Origin: an uncultured Prevotellamassilia sp.
Lineage (GTDB): Bacteria; Bacteroidota; Bacteroidia; Bacteroidales; Bacteroidaceae
DNA: 64,000 nt
Direction of reading: 5' to 3'
Assembly (NCBI GenBank): GCA_934255485.1
Contig: CAKQOG010000004.1
Location: 1 to 64,000, forward strand
The position numbers were made by a program, and so were the translations under genes. The notes under the pieces were generated by a model. That model was not told the DNA's origin and made no database searches. It was given only the letters and a program-made list of their open reading frames with translations. Positions 35,006 to 43,695 of this stretch are shown piece after piece (the first letter of the stretch is position 1; each line of letters begins with the position of its first letter).

Positions 35006-35287
35006 ATGAACAAAAGGAACACTTTACAAGAAATAAGTGACGCTATAATAGCTAACGACCTGGTGAAAGCTGAAAACTTATTGCAACAATCATGCGAAGA
35101 GGACAAGAACAATTCTTTGTTTTATTATCTTAAAGGAAAACTCTACATGAAACGTTCGCAATGGGGAAAAGCTATGAGCGCCTTTATGCAGTCTGAAAAT
35201 ATCGATCCTAATGGGCCTGCAACCGAATGCAGACTCATGCTTGAAGATATTATGGCATTCTATAATAAAGATATGTATAACCAATAA
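35006..35287 (+). CDS. Small TPR protein
   Basis: A 93-residue helical protein with one clear TPR pair (FYYLKGKLYMKRSQWGKAMSAFMQSENIDP). There is no signal peptide. ATG 35006 is preferred to ATG 34994 because a TAACTTTG promoter box ends at 34982, which would leave almost no leader for the earlier start. It precedes the 2-oxoacid oxidoreductase genes by 104 bp, and I recall this small TPR gene in the same position in other Bacteroidales. It may help assembly of the complex; that is inference. Confidence 0.75.
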   Translation: MNKRNTLQEISDAIIANDLVKAENLLQQSCEEDKNNSLFYYLKGKLYMKRSQWGKAMSAFMQSENIDPNGPATECRLMLEDIMAFYNKDMYNQ

Positions 35288-35391
35288 TGGGTGTGCATTA
35301 AGATATGCCATAAACAACATTTGCAATGCAGAAGTTAGCAGCAAAAAACATCTGCAAAAAGCAATTAATGCAGTTTTAAACTTATTCTAAA

Positions 35392-35622
35392 ATGAGCAAA
35401 ATAAAAGGAGCTCTTGTCATCGATACTAACCGATGCAAGGGATGCGCATTGTGCGTAGTAGCATGCCCTACTCACGCTATTGCATTATCCAAAAACGAAG
35501 TAAATCACAAGGGATACGCTTTTTGCCAACAAGTAAATGATGCTTGTATTGGATGTGCATCATGTGCTATTGTATGTCCTGACGGATGTATAAGTGTATA
35601 CCAAGCTAAAGAGAATAATTAA
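35392..35622 (+). CDS. vorD: Ferredoxin subunit (delta) of 2-oxoacid:ferredoxin oxidoreductase
   Basis: A 76-residue 2[4Fe-4S] ferredoxin. The two binding sets are visible as CKGCALCVVAC-P and CIGCASCAIVC-P. It passes electrons from the TPP-bound intermediate to soluble ferredoxin. It is the first subunit of a delta-alpha-(x)-beta-gamma layout, the order of 2-oxoisovalerate (VOR) and 2-oxoglutarate (KOR) oxidoreductases. Substrate is uncertain, so the gene name follows the common vor annotation. Confidence 0.9.
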   Translation: MSKIKGALVIDTNRCKGCALCVVACPTHAIALSKNEVNHKGYAFCQQVNDACIGCASCAIVCPDGCISVYQAKENN

Positions 35623-35695
35623 GAACAAAAGAAACTATCTGATATGCTTACAAAGAGAAGCATTCAGACCTTAAGATTTCTTTAAACATACTTCT

Positions 35696-36787
35696 ATGAA
35701 CGAAGAAAACGAAGTACTCCTTCTTAAAGGAAACGAAGCCATAGCGCATGCCGCCATACGGTGCGGATGCGATGGATATTTTGGTTATCCTATCACTCCA
35801 CAAAGCGAAGTGCTTGAAACCTTGGCTGAACTGAAGCCTTGGGAAACTACTGGCATGGTAGTTCTGCAAGCTGAAAGCGAAGTGGCTGCCATCAATATGC
35901 TTTATGGTGGTGGCGGTACGGGTAAACGGGTAATGACCTCTTCTTCATCGCCAGGTGTAGCCCTTATGCAAGAGGGCATAAGCTATATGGCTGGTGCTGA
36001 AATACCTGGATTAATCGTAAACGTACAACGTGGCGGCCCTGGATTGGGTACAATACAACCTTCACAAAGCGACTATAACCAAGCTACTCGCGGAGGAGGT
36101 AATGGCGACTACAACGTAATTGTATTGGCTCCTGCCTCTGTTCAAGAGATGGCAGACTTTGTAGACTTGGCATTCACGCTTGCCTTTCGTTATCGTAACC
36201 CCGTAATGATTTTATCGGATGGCGTTATCGGACAAATGATGGAAAAGGTTGTGCTACCACCATTTAAACCTCGTCGCACCGAAGAGGAAATAGCAGAAGA
36301 ATGTCCTTGGGCTACTAATGGACATGGACTATTTAAGCGTGGACCTCAAGTAATGACATCACTCGAACTTGATCCTGCTAAAATGGAAGCTAAAAACCTT
36401 CATCTACAAGAGAAATATCAAGCTGCTAAAGATAACGAGGTAAGATATGAAGAGTTGCATACCGACGATGCCGAATATATAATTATAGCATTTGGTTCGG
36501 CTGCTCGCATCTCACAAAAGGCTATGGAAACTGCTCGCAAACAAGGAATGAAGGTGGGACTATTCCGCCCTATCACTCTTTGGCCTTTCCCTGAAAAAGA
36601 AATCAAAGCGCTTTCTGAAAAGGTTAAGGGTATGTTGGTAGTTGAAATCAATGCAGGACAGATGATATTTGATGTTAAATGTGCTGCAGCAGGAAGTAAT
36701 ATTCCTATAGAGCATTATGGACGTTTGGGCGGCATTGTTCCAGACCCTGACGAAATCATTGATGCATTAAAAAAATTACAGAAGTAA
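35696..36787 (+). CDS. vorB: 2-oxoacid:ferredoxin oxidoreductase, alpha subunit
   Basis: A 363-residue subunit with the pyrimidine-binding part of the TPP site (GYPITPQSEVLETLAE) at the N-terminus and the transketolase C-terminal-like domain afterwards (FGSAARISQKAMETARKQGMKVGLFRPITLWPFP). The conserved EAE-type region is QAESEVAAINMLYGGGGTGKR. It converts branched-chain or dicarboxylic 2-oxoacids to acyl-CoA with reduced ferredoxin. The gene follows the ferredoxin by 73 bp. Annotated as VorB-like; KOR activity is equally possible. Confidence 0.92.
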   Translation: MNEENEVLLLKGNEAIAHAAIRCGCDGYFGYPITPQSEVLETLAELKPWETTGMVVLQAESEVAAINMLYGGGGTGKRVMTSSSSPGVALMQEGISYMAGAEIPGLIVNVQRGGPGLGTIQPSQSDYNQATRGGGNGDYNVIVLAPASVQEMADFVDLAFTLAFRYRNPVMILSDGVIGQMMEKVVLPPFKPRRTEEEIAEECPWATNGHGLFKRGPQVMTSLELDPAKMEAKNLHLQEKYQAAKDNEVRYEELHTDDAEYIIIAFGSAARISQKAMETARKQGMKVGLFRPITLWPFPEKEIKALSEKVKGMLVVEINAGQMIFDVKCAAAGSNIPIEHYGRLGGIVPDPDEIIDALKKLQK

Positions 36788-36859
36788 CATGCTCCAACAA
36801 GGCATTCTAACTTATTTACTCTTTACTATCTAATTTATCCAATAAATAACACAATCAAA

Positions 36860-37126
36860 GTGCTGAACAATCCTTTCTCAAACAAACAAAATGTGTTGGA
36901 ACGATTGCGCAACCCTCAACTGCAACAAGAAGAGAGAAGACAAAAAACAAAGAACTTGTTCTTGCGCAACATTCTTAATAGCATCTTCATATTAGTGGCA
37001 CTTGCTGCTATGATTGGAATTTTAGTAGATAACAACCATATCATGATTTGGTATGGAGTAGGACTTTTTGCCGTTCTTATTAAAATGGTGGAAGTACTAC
37101 TTAGAATGCCTGGACTAAGAAAATAG
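36860..37126 (+). CDS. Small two-helix membrane protein inside the oxidoreductase operon
   Basis: An 88-residue protein with a GTG start and two predicted membrane helices (NSIFILVALAAMIGILV at about 40-56 and IMIWYGVGLFAVLIKMVEVLL at about 61-81). The polar N-terminus (NPQLQQEERRQKTKN) is rich in charges. It separates the alpha and beta subunits of the complex, and I recall a similar small protein in the same place in related genomes. It could hold the complex at the membrane, but no function is established. Confidence 0.65.
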   Translation: MLNNPFSNKQNVLERLRNPQLQQEERRQKTKNLFLRNILNSIFILVALAAMIGILVDNNHIMIWYGVGLFAVLIKMVEVLLRMPGLRK

Positions 37127-37260
37127 GTGCTTGTCATACATTGCATAAGTAGTATTCTACGTAAAAATGTATATGTCACCCCCCCTAAGTAAAAGACTCT
37201 CAATGCCTTAACAAAGGGGACGAGCACTTTAACATATAATTCAGTCAAGAACATTTTTTC

Positions 37261-38022
37261 ATGACAAAAGAAGAAATTATAAAACCAGAGAATTTGGTTT
37301 ACGAGAAACCAAAACTTCTGAACAATACCGACATGCACTACTGCCCTGGTTGCTCACACGGTGTTGTGCATAAACTGGTTGCTGAGGTTATTGCAGAAAT
37401 GGGCATGGAAGAGAAAACCATTGGTATTAGTCCTGTGGGATGTGCTGTCTTTGCATACCGATACATCGATATAGATTGGCAAGAAGCGGCTCATGGACGC
37501 GCTCCTGCTTTAGCTACAGCATGTAAACGCTTGTGGCCCGATCGTTTGGTTTTTACCTATCAAGGCGATGGAGACTTGGCGTGCATCGGTACGGCAGAGA
37601 CGATACATGCACTCAATAGAGGCGAAAATATCACCATGATTTTCATAAACAATGCTATTTATGGCATGACTGGTGGACAAATGGCCCCTACAACATTGTT
37701 GGGTATGAAAACAGTTACTTGCCCATACGGACGCGACCCCAAACTGCACGGATACCCTCTCAACATTACCGACCTTGCGGCTCAACTCGAAGGTACAGCA
37801 TACGTTACTCGCCAAAGCGTACATAGCGTAGCCGCAATCAGAAAAGCAAAAAAGGCTATCCGACATGCCTTTGAAAACTCTATGCAAGGCAAAGGTTCGA
37901 ACTTGGTAGAAATAGTATCTACTTGCTCTTCGGGTTGGAAACTCTCTCCTGTTAAAGCTAATGAATGGATGGAAGAACACATGTTCGACTTCTATCATAT
38001 TGGTGATTTGAAAGATAAATAA
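37261..38022 (+). CDS. vorA: 2-oxoacid:ferredoxin oxidoreductase, beta subunit
   Basis: A 253-residue subunit carrying the TPP pyrophosphate motif GDGDLACIG ... INN (the GDG-x(24-28)-NN pattern). The N-terminal MHYCPGCSHG holds cysteines commonly seen in this subunit. Together with the alpha subunit it forms the active site for the decarboxylation. It starts 134 bp after the small membrane protein; the gap has an imperfect inverted repeat but no clear promoter. Confidence 0.92.
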   Translation: MTKEEIIKPENLVYEKPKLLNNTDMHYCPGCSHGVVHKLVAEVIAEMGMEEKTIGISPVGCAVFAYRYIDIDWQEAAHGRAPALATACKRLWPDRLVFTYQGDGDLACIGTAETIHALNRGENITMIFINNAIYGMTGGQMAPTTLLGMKTVTCPYGRDPKLHGYPLNITDLAAQLEGTAYVTRQSVHSVAAIRKAKKAIRHAFENSMQGKGSNLVEIVSTCSSGWKLSPVKANEWMEEHMFDFYHIGDLKDK

Positions 38023-38030
38023 GCAGTTCT

Positions 38031-38570
38031 ATGAAACAAGAAATTATTATATCTGGCTTTGGCGGTCAAGGAGTTCTCTCTATGGGAAAAATCCTTGCTT
38101 ACGCTGCACTTATGGAGGGTAAAGAGGTTACATGGATGCCTGCTTATGGTCCGGAACAACGTGGCGGTACGGCTAACGTTACAGTTATTGTTAGCGATGA
38201 ACCTATATCCTCTCCTATCCTAAGCGAATATGATACGGCAATTTTGCTTAACCAACCATCGCTTGACAAATTCCAATCAAAGGTTAAGACAGGTGGAACG
38301 CTTATATATGATAGCTTTGGTATCATTGACAAGCCCTCGCGCAAAGACATTACGTCATGGCACATTCCTGCAATGGAAACCGCTGCTCAAATGTCTATGA
38401 TGAAGTGCTTCAATATGTTTATTCTTGGTGGCTTTTTGCATGTACATCCCATAGTGTCTATCGAAAGCATTATGAAAGCGCTCCATAAAACACTTCCCGA
38501 ACGACACCACGACTTATTGCCAATGAACGAATGCGCAATACTCAAAGGAAGAGATATTATCACTCAATAA
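38031..38570 (+). CDS. vorC: 2-oxoacid:ferredoxin oxidoreductase, gamma subunit
   Basis: A 179-residue subunit of the POR/KOR gamma family. It starts IIISGFGGQGVLSMGKILAYAA, the Rossmann-like pattern of this family. It binds CoA in the related complexes. It follows the beta subunit after only 8 bp, so the two are translationally linked. With it the four required subunits are complete. Confidence 0.93.
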   Translation: MKQEIIISGFGGQGVLSMGKILAYAALMEGKEVTWMPAYGPEQRGGTANVTVIVSDEPISSPILSEYDTAILLNQPSLDKFQSKVKTGGTLIYDSFGIIDKPSRKDITSWHIPAMETAAQMSMMKCFNMFILGGFLHVHPIVSIESIMKALHKTLPERHHDLLPMNECAILKGRDIITQ

Positions 38571-38607
38571 CTATTTTATAACAACTACTCCTAAACGCTA
38601 AAAGGAA

Positions 38608-38871
38608 ATGGCAAATCGTAGAAAACTTAAGAAAAATATTAAGCAAATAACAGGCGATCTTTTTGCTGATTGTGTAGCACTTAGTATGTGCCAACAAGCA
38701 GATCAAGCAACGCTTGACAACTTGATGAAAGAGGTGCTCGCACTTCACACTGAATACGTTAGTCGCATTAGCCATACTGAGAAGAAGGCTGAACACGAGT
38801 TCTATCAAAATCTTAAACAAGAATTTACTCAAAAGGTTAATGACCTTAGCGAACGCATTGTAAAAGCTTAA
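38608..38871 (+). CDS. Conserved small helical protein
   Basis: An 87-residue charged protein without membrane segments or signal peptide. It is predicted to be largely alpha-helical (ADQATLDNLMKEVLALHTEYVSRISHTEKKAEHEFYQNL), possibly a coiled coil. I recognise this as a conserved Bacteroidales protein but not its function. It is 37 bp after the gamma subunit and is the likely last gene of the operon, since two hairpins follow. Confidence 0.7.
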   Translation: MANRRKLKKNIKQITGDLFADCVALSMCQQADQATLDNLMKEVLALHTEYVSRISHTEKKAEHEFYQNLKQEFTQKVNDLSERIVKA

Positions 38872-38877
38872 TCTTTA

Positions 38878-38929
38878 AGTAGATGTTCTAAATTAATTAT
38901 ATAAATCAATTCTCTTATGAACATCTACT
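38878..38929 (+). terminator. Hairpin after the oxidoreductase operon
   Basis: Perfect 11 bp arms AGTAGATGTTC (38878-38888) and 38919-38929, with a 30 nt loop and no U-run. An outer AAGCTT pair may extend the stem. It starts 6 bp after the last stop codon. Confidence 0.5.
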
Positions 38930-38967
38930 CAAGCTTATGACAATGGAATTTATCACGTTTTTATAGG

Positions 38968-39026
38968 ATGAATTATAAGCGGGTGTTACACTTTGTTTTA
39001 ACTATCCGCTTATAATTCATTTTTTA
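38968..39026 (+). terminator. Strong rho-independent terminator just before the acyltransferase start
   Basis: Perfect 15 bp stem (38968-38982 with 39006-39020, arm ATGAATTATAAGCGG) with a 23 nt loop, followed by TTTTTTAA. It ends 11 bp before the next start codon, so it could also regulate that gene. Confidence 0.8.
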
Positions 39027-39037
39027 ATAACAATTAT

Positions 39038-39592
39038 ATGCTGAAAAATCTTAGTAAAACTATTTTGTATTCTTGGATGGGATGGAAAGTAAATGTTAAC
39101 CAATCTACACCTAAGAAATGCATTATATGCGTTGCACCTCATACCAGCAATTGGGACTTCCTTATAGGTGAACTATACTACACTTCAATAGGACTAACAT
39201 CTAATTTTTTAATGAAGAAAGAATGGTTCTTTTGGCCTCTTGGTCTTTTGTTCAGAAAGCTTGGTGGCATTGCTGTTGAACGAAAAAAACACACAAGCAT
39301 GACCGACCTTTTAGCAGAAAAAGCTCAAGAAGCAACCACCTTCTCATTAGCCATCACACCCGAGGGTACACGCTCTAAAGTGCAACAATGGAAAAGAGGT
39401 TTCTACTTTATCGCCTTAAAAGCACAACTACCTATCCTACTCTATGCTTTAGATTATTCTAAGAAAGAAATTATATGTACTAAAACACTCATTCCCTCTG
39501 GTGACGTGGATAAGGACATGAAAACAATTATGGAATACTATAAAAACATAAAAGGAAAGCACCCTGAAAAATTTGCGATTGAGCAAATATAA
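39038..39592 (+). CDS. 1-acyl-sn-glycerol-3-phosphate acyltransferase-like protein
   Basis: A 184-residue PlsC-family enzyme. Motif I HTSNWD (HX4D) is at about residues 44-49, the FLMKKE (K-x-E) region follows, and motif III PEGTRS is at about 110-115. These catalyse acyl transfer to lysophosphatidate or a related acceptor. It is shorter than PlsC of E. coli (245 residues), and lacks clear membrane helices, so the acceptor may be different (for example an ornithine or glycine lipid). It faces the C_GCAxxG_C_C gene and follows a terminator closely. Confidence 0.88.
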   Translation: MLKNLSKTILYSWMGWKVNVNQSTPKKCIICVAPHTSNWDFLIGELYYTSIGLTSNFLMKKEWFFWPLGLLFRKLGGIAVERKKHTSMTDLLAEKAQEATTFSLAITPEGTRSKVQQWKRGFYFIALKAQLPILLYALDYSKKEIICTKTLIPSGDVDKDMKTIMEYYKNIKGKHPEKFAIEQI

Positions 39593-39635
39593 GAGTACTT
39601 TCGCTTGTTGTTTTTTCAGCAAAAGAAAAGTAAAA

Positions 39636-40133
39636 CTATTGCTGCTTAAGTAAATAGTCTGCAAACAATTGAGCCCCAGTTCGCACCATTTCGACACATG
39701 GACGCTTTTTGTAATAAGTAGCAGTACGCTCTTCTGCTTGCGGATTGTGATTAGGCTTACTTAAGCCTAACAATTCTGCGCAGATGATACTACCATTGAT
39801 ATTCTTAAAGGCATCAGCCAACTGCTGAACTACCGCATAATTGTGACTTTTTCCTGCACGATCTGCGCCATCTGTTGCACCACAATCAAGACCTGCCAAG
39901 AGGAACATGCCACATGCAGCACCACAAGTTTGGCGCATTCTGCCAATGCCACCCCCAAATGATGCCGCCATACGCAATGCCTGTTCGGTTGTATAACCAT
40001 ACAAATCGGCAAAAGCTGCAACCACGCTTTGCGAACAGTTATATCCTTGTTTAAATAGTTCAACCGCCTTCTCTACACGTTGTTTTGCATCCTCTTCTGT
40101 GAGTGTTATAGCAACGTTTGTTTGTTCGTTCAT
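39636..40133 (-). CDS. C_GCAxxG_C_C family putative redox protein
   Basis: A 165-residue protein with the family's cysteine pattern: YNCSQSV, CGAACGMF and a later CAELLG and RPCVEM. These proteins are thought to bind metal or act in redox chemistry because of the conserved Cys set, but no activity is proven. ATG 40133 (MNEQTNVAITLTEED) is preferred; the longer frame to 40313 has no matching residues. It diverges from the lipoprotein gene after 34 bp, so the two may share control. Confidence 0.88.
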   Translation of the reverse strand: MNEQTNVAITLTEEDAKQRVEKAVELFKQGYNCSQSVVAAFADLYGYTTEQALRMAASFGGGIGRMRQTCGAACGMFLLAGLDCGATDGADRAGKSHNYAVVQQLADAFKNINGSIICAELLGLSKPNHNPQAEERTATYYKKRPCVEMVRTGAQLFADYLLKQQ

Positions 40134-40167
40134 AGTCCTAAATTTTACGTAATCGATATTCTTTCTT

Positions 40168-40575
40168 ATGAAACTATTTTCTAAATCAATACACCTCTTT
40201 ATACCCTTATCTATATTGTTATTAAGTTGCCAAAGCAATTTTGACAAACGACTACAGAAAGAAGCAGAAGAATATACAATCAGCAACTGCCCACAGACCG
40301 TTGAAGAAGGCACTCAACTTGATAGCATTACATATAACACGAATAATCGCGTCTATACATTGCATTATTCAGTAAACGCTAACAATGAGCAAGCACTACG
40401 ACAAAAGGGCAACATGCTGCATCAATTATTACTTAATAACCTACGCAACGATGTGAATTATAAAGAGGTTAAAGACAATAGCGTAACATTCTGCTATATC
40501 TATCGTTCAAAAAAATCTGGTTGTATTGTTTATAAAACAGAAATCAAAGCTACAGAATATAATGTTACACACTAA
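40168..40575 (+). CDS. Hypothetical lipoprotein
   Basis: A 135-residue protein with a signal peptide and lipobox Cys21 (SILLLSC). The rest has no domain I recognise; it contains a conserved Cys in SNC-P and a paired Cys near CIVY. The C-terminal half is beta-rich (VTFCYIYRSKKSGCIVYKTEIKA). Probably lies on an envelope membrane. It sits between the C_GCAxxG_C_C gene (divergent) and the TSCPD gene (convergent). Confidence 0.7.
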   Translation: MKLFSKSIHLFIPLSILLLSCQSNFDKRLQKEAEEYTISNCPQTVEEGTQLDSITYNTNNRVYTLHYSVNANNEQALRQKGNMLHQLLLNNLRNDVNYKEVKDNSVTFCYIYRSKKSGCIVYKTEIKATEYNVTH

Positions 40576-40589
40576 AATGCCATATTCTA

Positions 40590-40838
40590 TTATATTTGTT
40601 CTTTCAAGGCTTGTGCTAACTGATCTGGGCACGAAGTAGATTTGTTACCACAACGTATTCCTTGTAGACGCTTAATAACCTCGTCCTTATGCATGCCTTT
40701 AACAAGTGCTCCGATGCCTTGTAAATTGCCATTGCAACCACCTTCAAACGTAACATTTTCTACAATATCATCGTCTGATAATGTAAGATGTATGCAGCGA
40801 GAACATACCCCCTGCGGTATAAAATCATATTTTTTCAT
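40590..40838 (-). CDS. TSCPD domain protein (TIGR03905 type)
   Basis: An 82-residue protein. The core is V-CSRCI-x-L, GGCNGNLQGI and the signature TSCPDQLA near residues 68-75, which gives the domain its name. TSCPD domains occur at the C-terminus of some ribonucleotide reductases and as small stand-alone proteins, where the cysteines probably bind metal. It is 17 bp after the HAD gene, so it is likely the last gene of that operon. Confidence 0.9.
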   Translation of the reverse strand: MKKYDFIPQGVCSRCIHLTLSDDDIVENVTFEGGCNGNLQGIGALVKGMHKDEVIKRLQGIRCGNKSTSCPDQLAQALKEQI

Positions 40839-40855
40839 TGCTACTTAGAGTTTAA

Positions 40856-41572
40856 TTAATATAACTTCAATATATCTTCAAACCTTTCTATAATATGCGT
40901 TGGCAAGGTTTCATCAAATGATTTTTCCTCCCATTCTCTGCCTTTAAACCATACAGTTTGACAACCTATAGAAGAGGCTGGAACGATGTCTTTATTATAA
41001 CTATCGCCTATAGCAACACAGCTATTTGCATCGCAATGAGCGGCCTCAACCCCTAACTGCCATATAGCGGGGTCAGGCTTACGCACGCCAACTACAGAAC
41101 TTTCAATTACATTGTCAAAATAGTTGGCTAAGCCATACGTTTGTAACACAGCATGCAAGTTACCATAGAAATTCGAAACCATTATCAACTTGTACTTTTG
41201 CTTTAAAACTGCCAAAACATTTGCCGATTGAGTTGCATGTTGGCGAGCGAAATCATCACAAAAGGAGGCAATTTGCTTGATAAATGCACTTCGTTCTTCT
41301 GTCGTAGAAAAGTGCATTAAGTTCAGCACCTCTTCTAAATGTTTTACTTGAATGCTCACCTTTTTTACAAGCATATCATAAAATGTATCGTTTGACATAA
41401 CAATACGTTGCTTAGCCAATGCTCGTTCGCCCATTACATAAGCTTCGCGCAAATTGCGCTCTTCAATACACTTTGTAGCAATGGCAGAATAAGCATTCTG
41501 AAATACATAGAACCAATGGCAAGCAGATGTGTCAAGCGTGCCACCATAGTCAAAAAGCAAAGTTGTTATCAT
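40856..41572 (-). CDS. HAD-superfamily hydrolase
   Basis: A 238-residue phosphatase-like protein. Motif I is FDYGGTLD (residues 7-14), where the second catalytic Asp of the usual DxDGT is replaced by Gly. Motif II is in IMVSNFYGN and the later lysine/Asp motif is VGVRKPDPAIW ... AIGDSYNKDIVPA. This is a haloacid-dehalogenase fold. It ends a lipid-related gene set, so it may dephosphorylate a lipid or head-group intermediate, but this is inference. It lies 5 bp after the flippase-like gene. Confidence 0.85.
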   Translation of the reverse strand: MITTLLFDYGGTLDTSACHWFYVFQNAYSAIATKCIEERNLREAYVMGERALAKQRIVMSNDTFYDMLVKKVSIQVKHLEEVLNLMHFSTTEERSAFIKQIASFCDDFARQHATQSANVLAVLKQKYKLIMVSNFYGNLHAVLQTYGLANYFDNVIESSVVGVRKPDPAIWQLGVEAAHCDANSCVAIGDSYNKDIVPASSIGCQTVWFKGREWEEKSFDETLPTHIIERFEDILKLY

Positions 41573-41577
41573 AATGA

Positions 41578-42582
41578 TTAATCGTGCATTATTTTTTTGT
41601 TACCAACCTTAACCAAACTAACTCCTATAAAGATCCATACCAATTCGCGTACACGCGTATAAAGACTTGTTAGCACTCCAATGCCTGGTGCACTGAGTCC
41701 TAATATCTTGACGATTAGCGACAAGCCACCCTCACGCGCACCTAACTGCATTGGAAGGAAGAAAAGCAAGTTGCCAACTAATGAAGAAAATGCCAATACA
41801 AGGATAGCATCCCAAAATGTTAGATTTACACCTAACGACAAAAGAATAAAATAATATTCTAATGCGTTGATTACACGCGCCACATACTCAAAGAGCAAAG
41901 ATTGATAAAAGGCTTTAGGCTGAGAGTGTAGGTAAGCAATGTTGTCATCAACCTTTTGCATATCTTCTGCATGCTTGTCATAAAACTTACGTGCCCATCG
42001 CTTGGCGATTGGCATATATAGCAAGGGTTTGAAAAGTTTGACTATCACGCCTTTCTTATAGCAAAGATGAAAAACAAACAATACTACAATAAACAACAAG
42101 ATAAATACGATGAAAAGTCCCCACCAAAAAGGAGTCATTTTCTCAGTATACACAACGGCAAACAACACAGCAGCCGAACTCCACAAACAAATATGAGAGA
42201 GTATGTGCATCATCGAATAGAGCACCACCGACGACATAGCACGTGGCACTCCTATATAAGAACTCAGCTCCATCACTCTATAAGGGCCACCACCAAAGCC
42301 AAATGGTGTGGTGTAACTAAATGCAAAGCCAGAAACTGTTAGTTTGTAAGCATGACGATAAGATAAATGTTTGCTATGCGTTCCGCTATTCACTATTATC
42401 TGAAAAGCCCATGCATTGAATGCATATACAAATATCCATACTCCGATAACGGCTGGTAAATAAAGACCAGCACGATATAGATGTCTGTAAAGTTCAGTAT
42501 AGTCTAAATCGAAAGTGCAAAGCATCACGATTATAGCACCAATACCAAAGAGTAAGAATAAATTGCGATATATAGGTTTCAC
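41578..42582 (-). CDS. Flippase-like integral membrane protein (LPG synthase TM family)
   Basis: A 334-residue membrane protein with about eight helices. The family pattern is FGGGPYRVMELSSYIGVPRAMSSVVLYSM in the first half and LVGNLLFFLPMQLGAREGGLSLI in the second (PF03706/UPF0104, AglD-like). These proteins often move lipid-linked or head-group-bearing lipids, or transfer aminoacyl groups to them. It lies between a CDP-alcohol transferase and a HAD phosphatase, which suits a lipid pathway. Direct function is not known. Confidence 0.88.
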   Translation of the reverse strand: MKPIYRNLFLLFGIGAIIVMLCTFDLDYTELYRHLYRAGLYLPAVIGVWIFVYAFNAWAFQIIVNSGTHSKHLSYRHAYKLTVSGFAFSYTTPFGFGGGPYRVMELSSYIGVPRAMSSVVLYSMMHILSHICLWSSAAVLFAVVYTEKMTPFWWGLFIVFILLFIVVLFVFHLCYKKGVIVKLFKPLLYMPIAKRWARKFYDKHAEDMQKVDDNIAYLHSQPKAFYQSLLFEYVARVINALEYYFILLSLGVNLTFWDAILVLAFSSLVGNLLFFLPMQLGAREGGLSLIVKILGLSAPGIGVLTSLYTRVRELVWIFIGVSLVKVGNKKIMHD

Positions 42583-42689
42583 GTTGTATTGGAAATCAGT
42601 AAATTTTTATTTTATTTTTTTAGTTAGCATCATAGATAAACGCGCATCTACCTACGTGCATTAATTTGTTTTTTTGCCAATAGAGTTTT

Positions 42690-43631
42690 TTATCGTTGCT
42701 CTATTTCGCTTTCTATCTGCTGACAAAGTTTTTCGTGTTTACTGCGCATGTAAAGGAACAATACGTTCATTACAGTAAGTTCAAAAACAAAGTACAACCA
42801 AGGCTCCTTTATCAAAAGCACAATATACAACACAATGGCACGCGTATTGAAAGTGAGAATATTGGTATATTTCATCAATGGTAAACTACCCTTTCTAAAC
42901 TTCTGTGCCAACGCTGTGGGCACAGGCTCGTTACCGTATTTTCGCAATATTGTAGCACGAAGGTGTTGAAACTTAGGAGTCATTTTTTCTTGCGACTTCG
43001 TATAATTTCCATAAAAATAAAGGAATACCATCCATACCAAGTCTTTTTTCCATGATAGCTGCTTCATCTCCGCACGTAGCTTTGTAAAGCTATCTAATTC
43101 ACTACCCGATTTACCTTTGATAAAGAACAAGTGGATGTTACGATAATAATCAGCCAATTGGCACTGTTTGCCATGGAAGATAAAGCCCGACAAAGCGGCA
43201 AGAAGCCATATCCATCCCTCCCACTTTACATGTGTGAATGGTATGCACTGCCCTTGTAGGCGCAAACAAATGGCTGCATAAATAGTAAAAAACCATACAT
43301 CGCCCGCAAATCCATCGAGTATTCTGCCCCAACGAGTCTTTTTACCTGTCATTCGGGCAAGTTGTCCGTCAGCACTATCATAAAGGTTTGCCCACACAAG
43401 CAGCAATATGCCGATGATTGTATAATTTATATCATCAAAATAGAACATCACGCCTGCAGCCGCTCCTAAGATGATACTCAAGATTGTCACTACATTGGGA
43501 TGTATATTAAAATGATTAAAGAATTTTGCCCAAAGCAAACCCAATGGGCGAGTAAAGTGAACGTCAAGCCACTCTTCGGTGTCTTGTGATTTAAACGTAG
43601 ATTGTAGTTGTGTATTTTTACTATTCGACAT
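42690..43631 (-). CDS. CDP-alcohol phosphatidyltransferase family protein
   Basis: A 313-residue integral membrane enzyme. The family signature is visible as DSADGQLARMTG ... GRILDGFAGD (D-x2-DG-x2-AR-x8-G-x3-D-x3-D), although the first acidic residue sits in LYDSADG. This class transfers a phosphoalcohol from a CDP-linked donor to a lipid or soluble acceptor. It carries an N-terminal polar stretch and about six helices. ATG 43631 (MSNSKNTQ) is preferred over 43673. Donor and acceptor cannot be read from the sequence. Confidence 0.9.
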   Translation of the reverse strand: MSNSKNTQLQSTFKSQDTEEWLDVHFTRPLGLLWAKFFNHFNIHPNVVTILSIILGAAAGVMFYFDDINYTIIGILLLVWANLYDSADGQLARMTGKKTRWGRILDGFAGDVWFFTIYAAICLRLQGQCIPFTHVKWEGWIWLLAALSGFIFHGKQCQLADYYRNIHLFFIKGKSGSELDSFTKLRAEMKQLSWKKDLVWMVFLYFYGNYTKSQEKMTPKFQHLRATILRKYGNEPVPTALAQKFRKGSLPLMKYTNILTFNTRAIVLYIVLLIKEPWLYFVFELTVMNVLFLYMRSKHEKLCQQIESEIEQR

Positions 43632-43695
43632 AAAATGTTTTCTTACAAGCCTATTTAATTTATTAATAATCAAGAATTGAAGTAACCCTTCATTC

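Noticed and set aside
37127..37260. Internal promoter or terminator before the beta subunit gene
   Set aside because: An imperfect GTGCTTGTC/GACGAGCAC pair is present, but there is no U-run and no -7 box, so it is not convincing.
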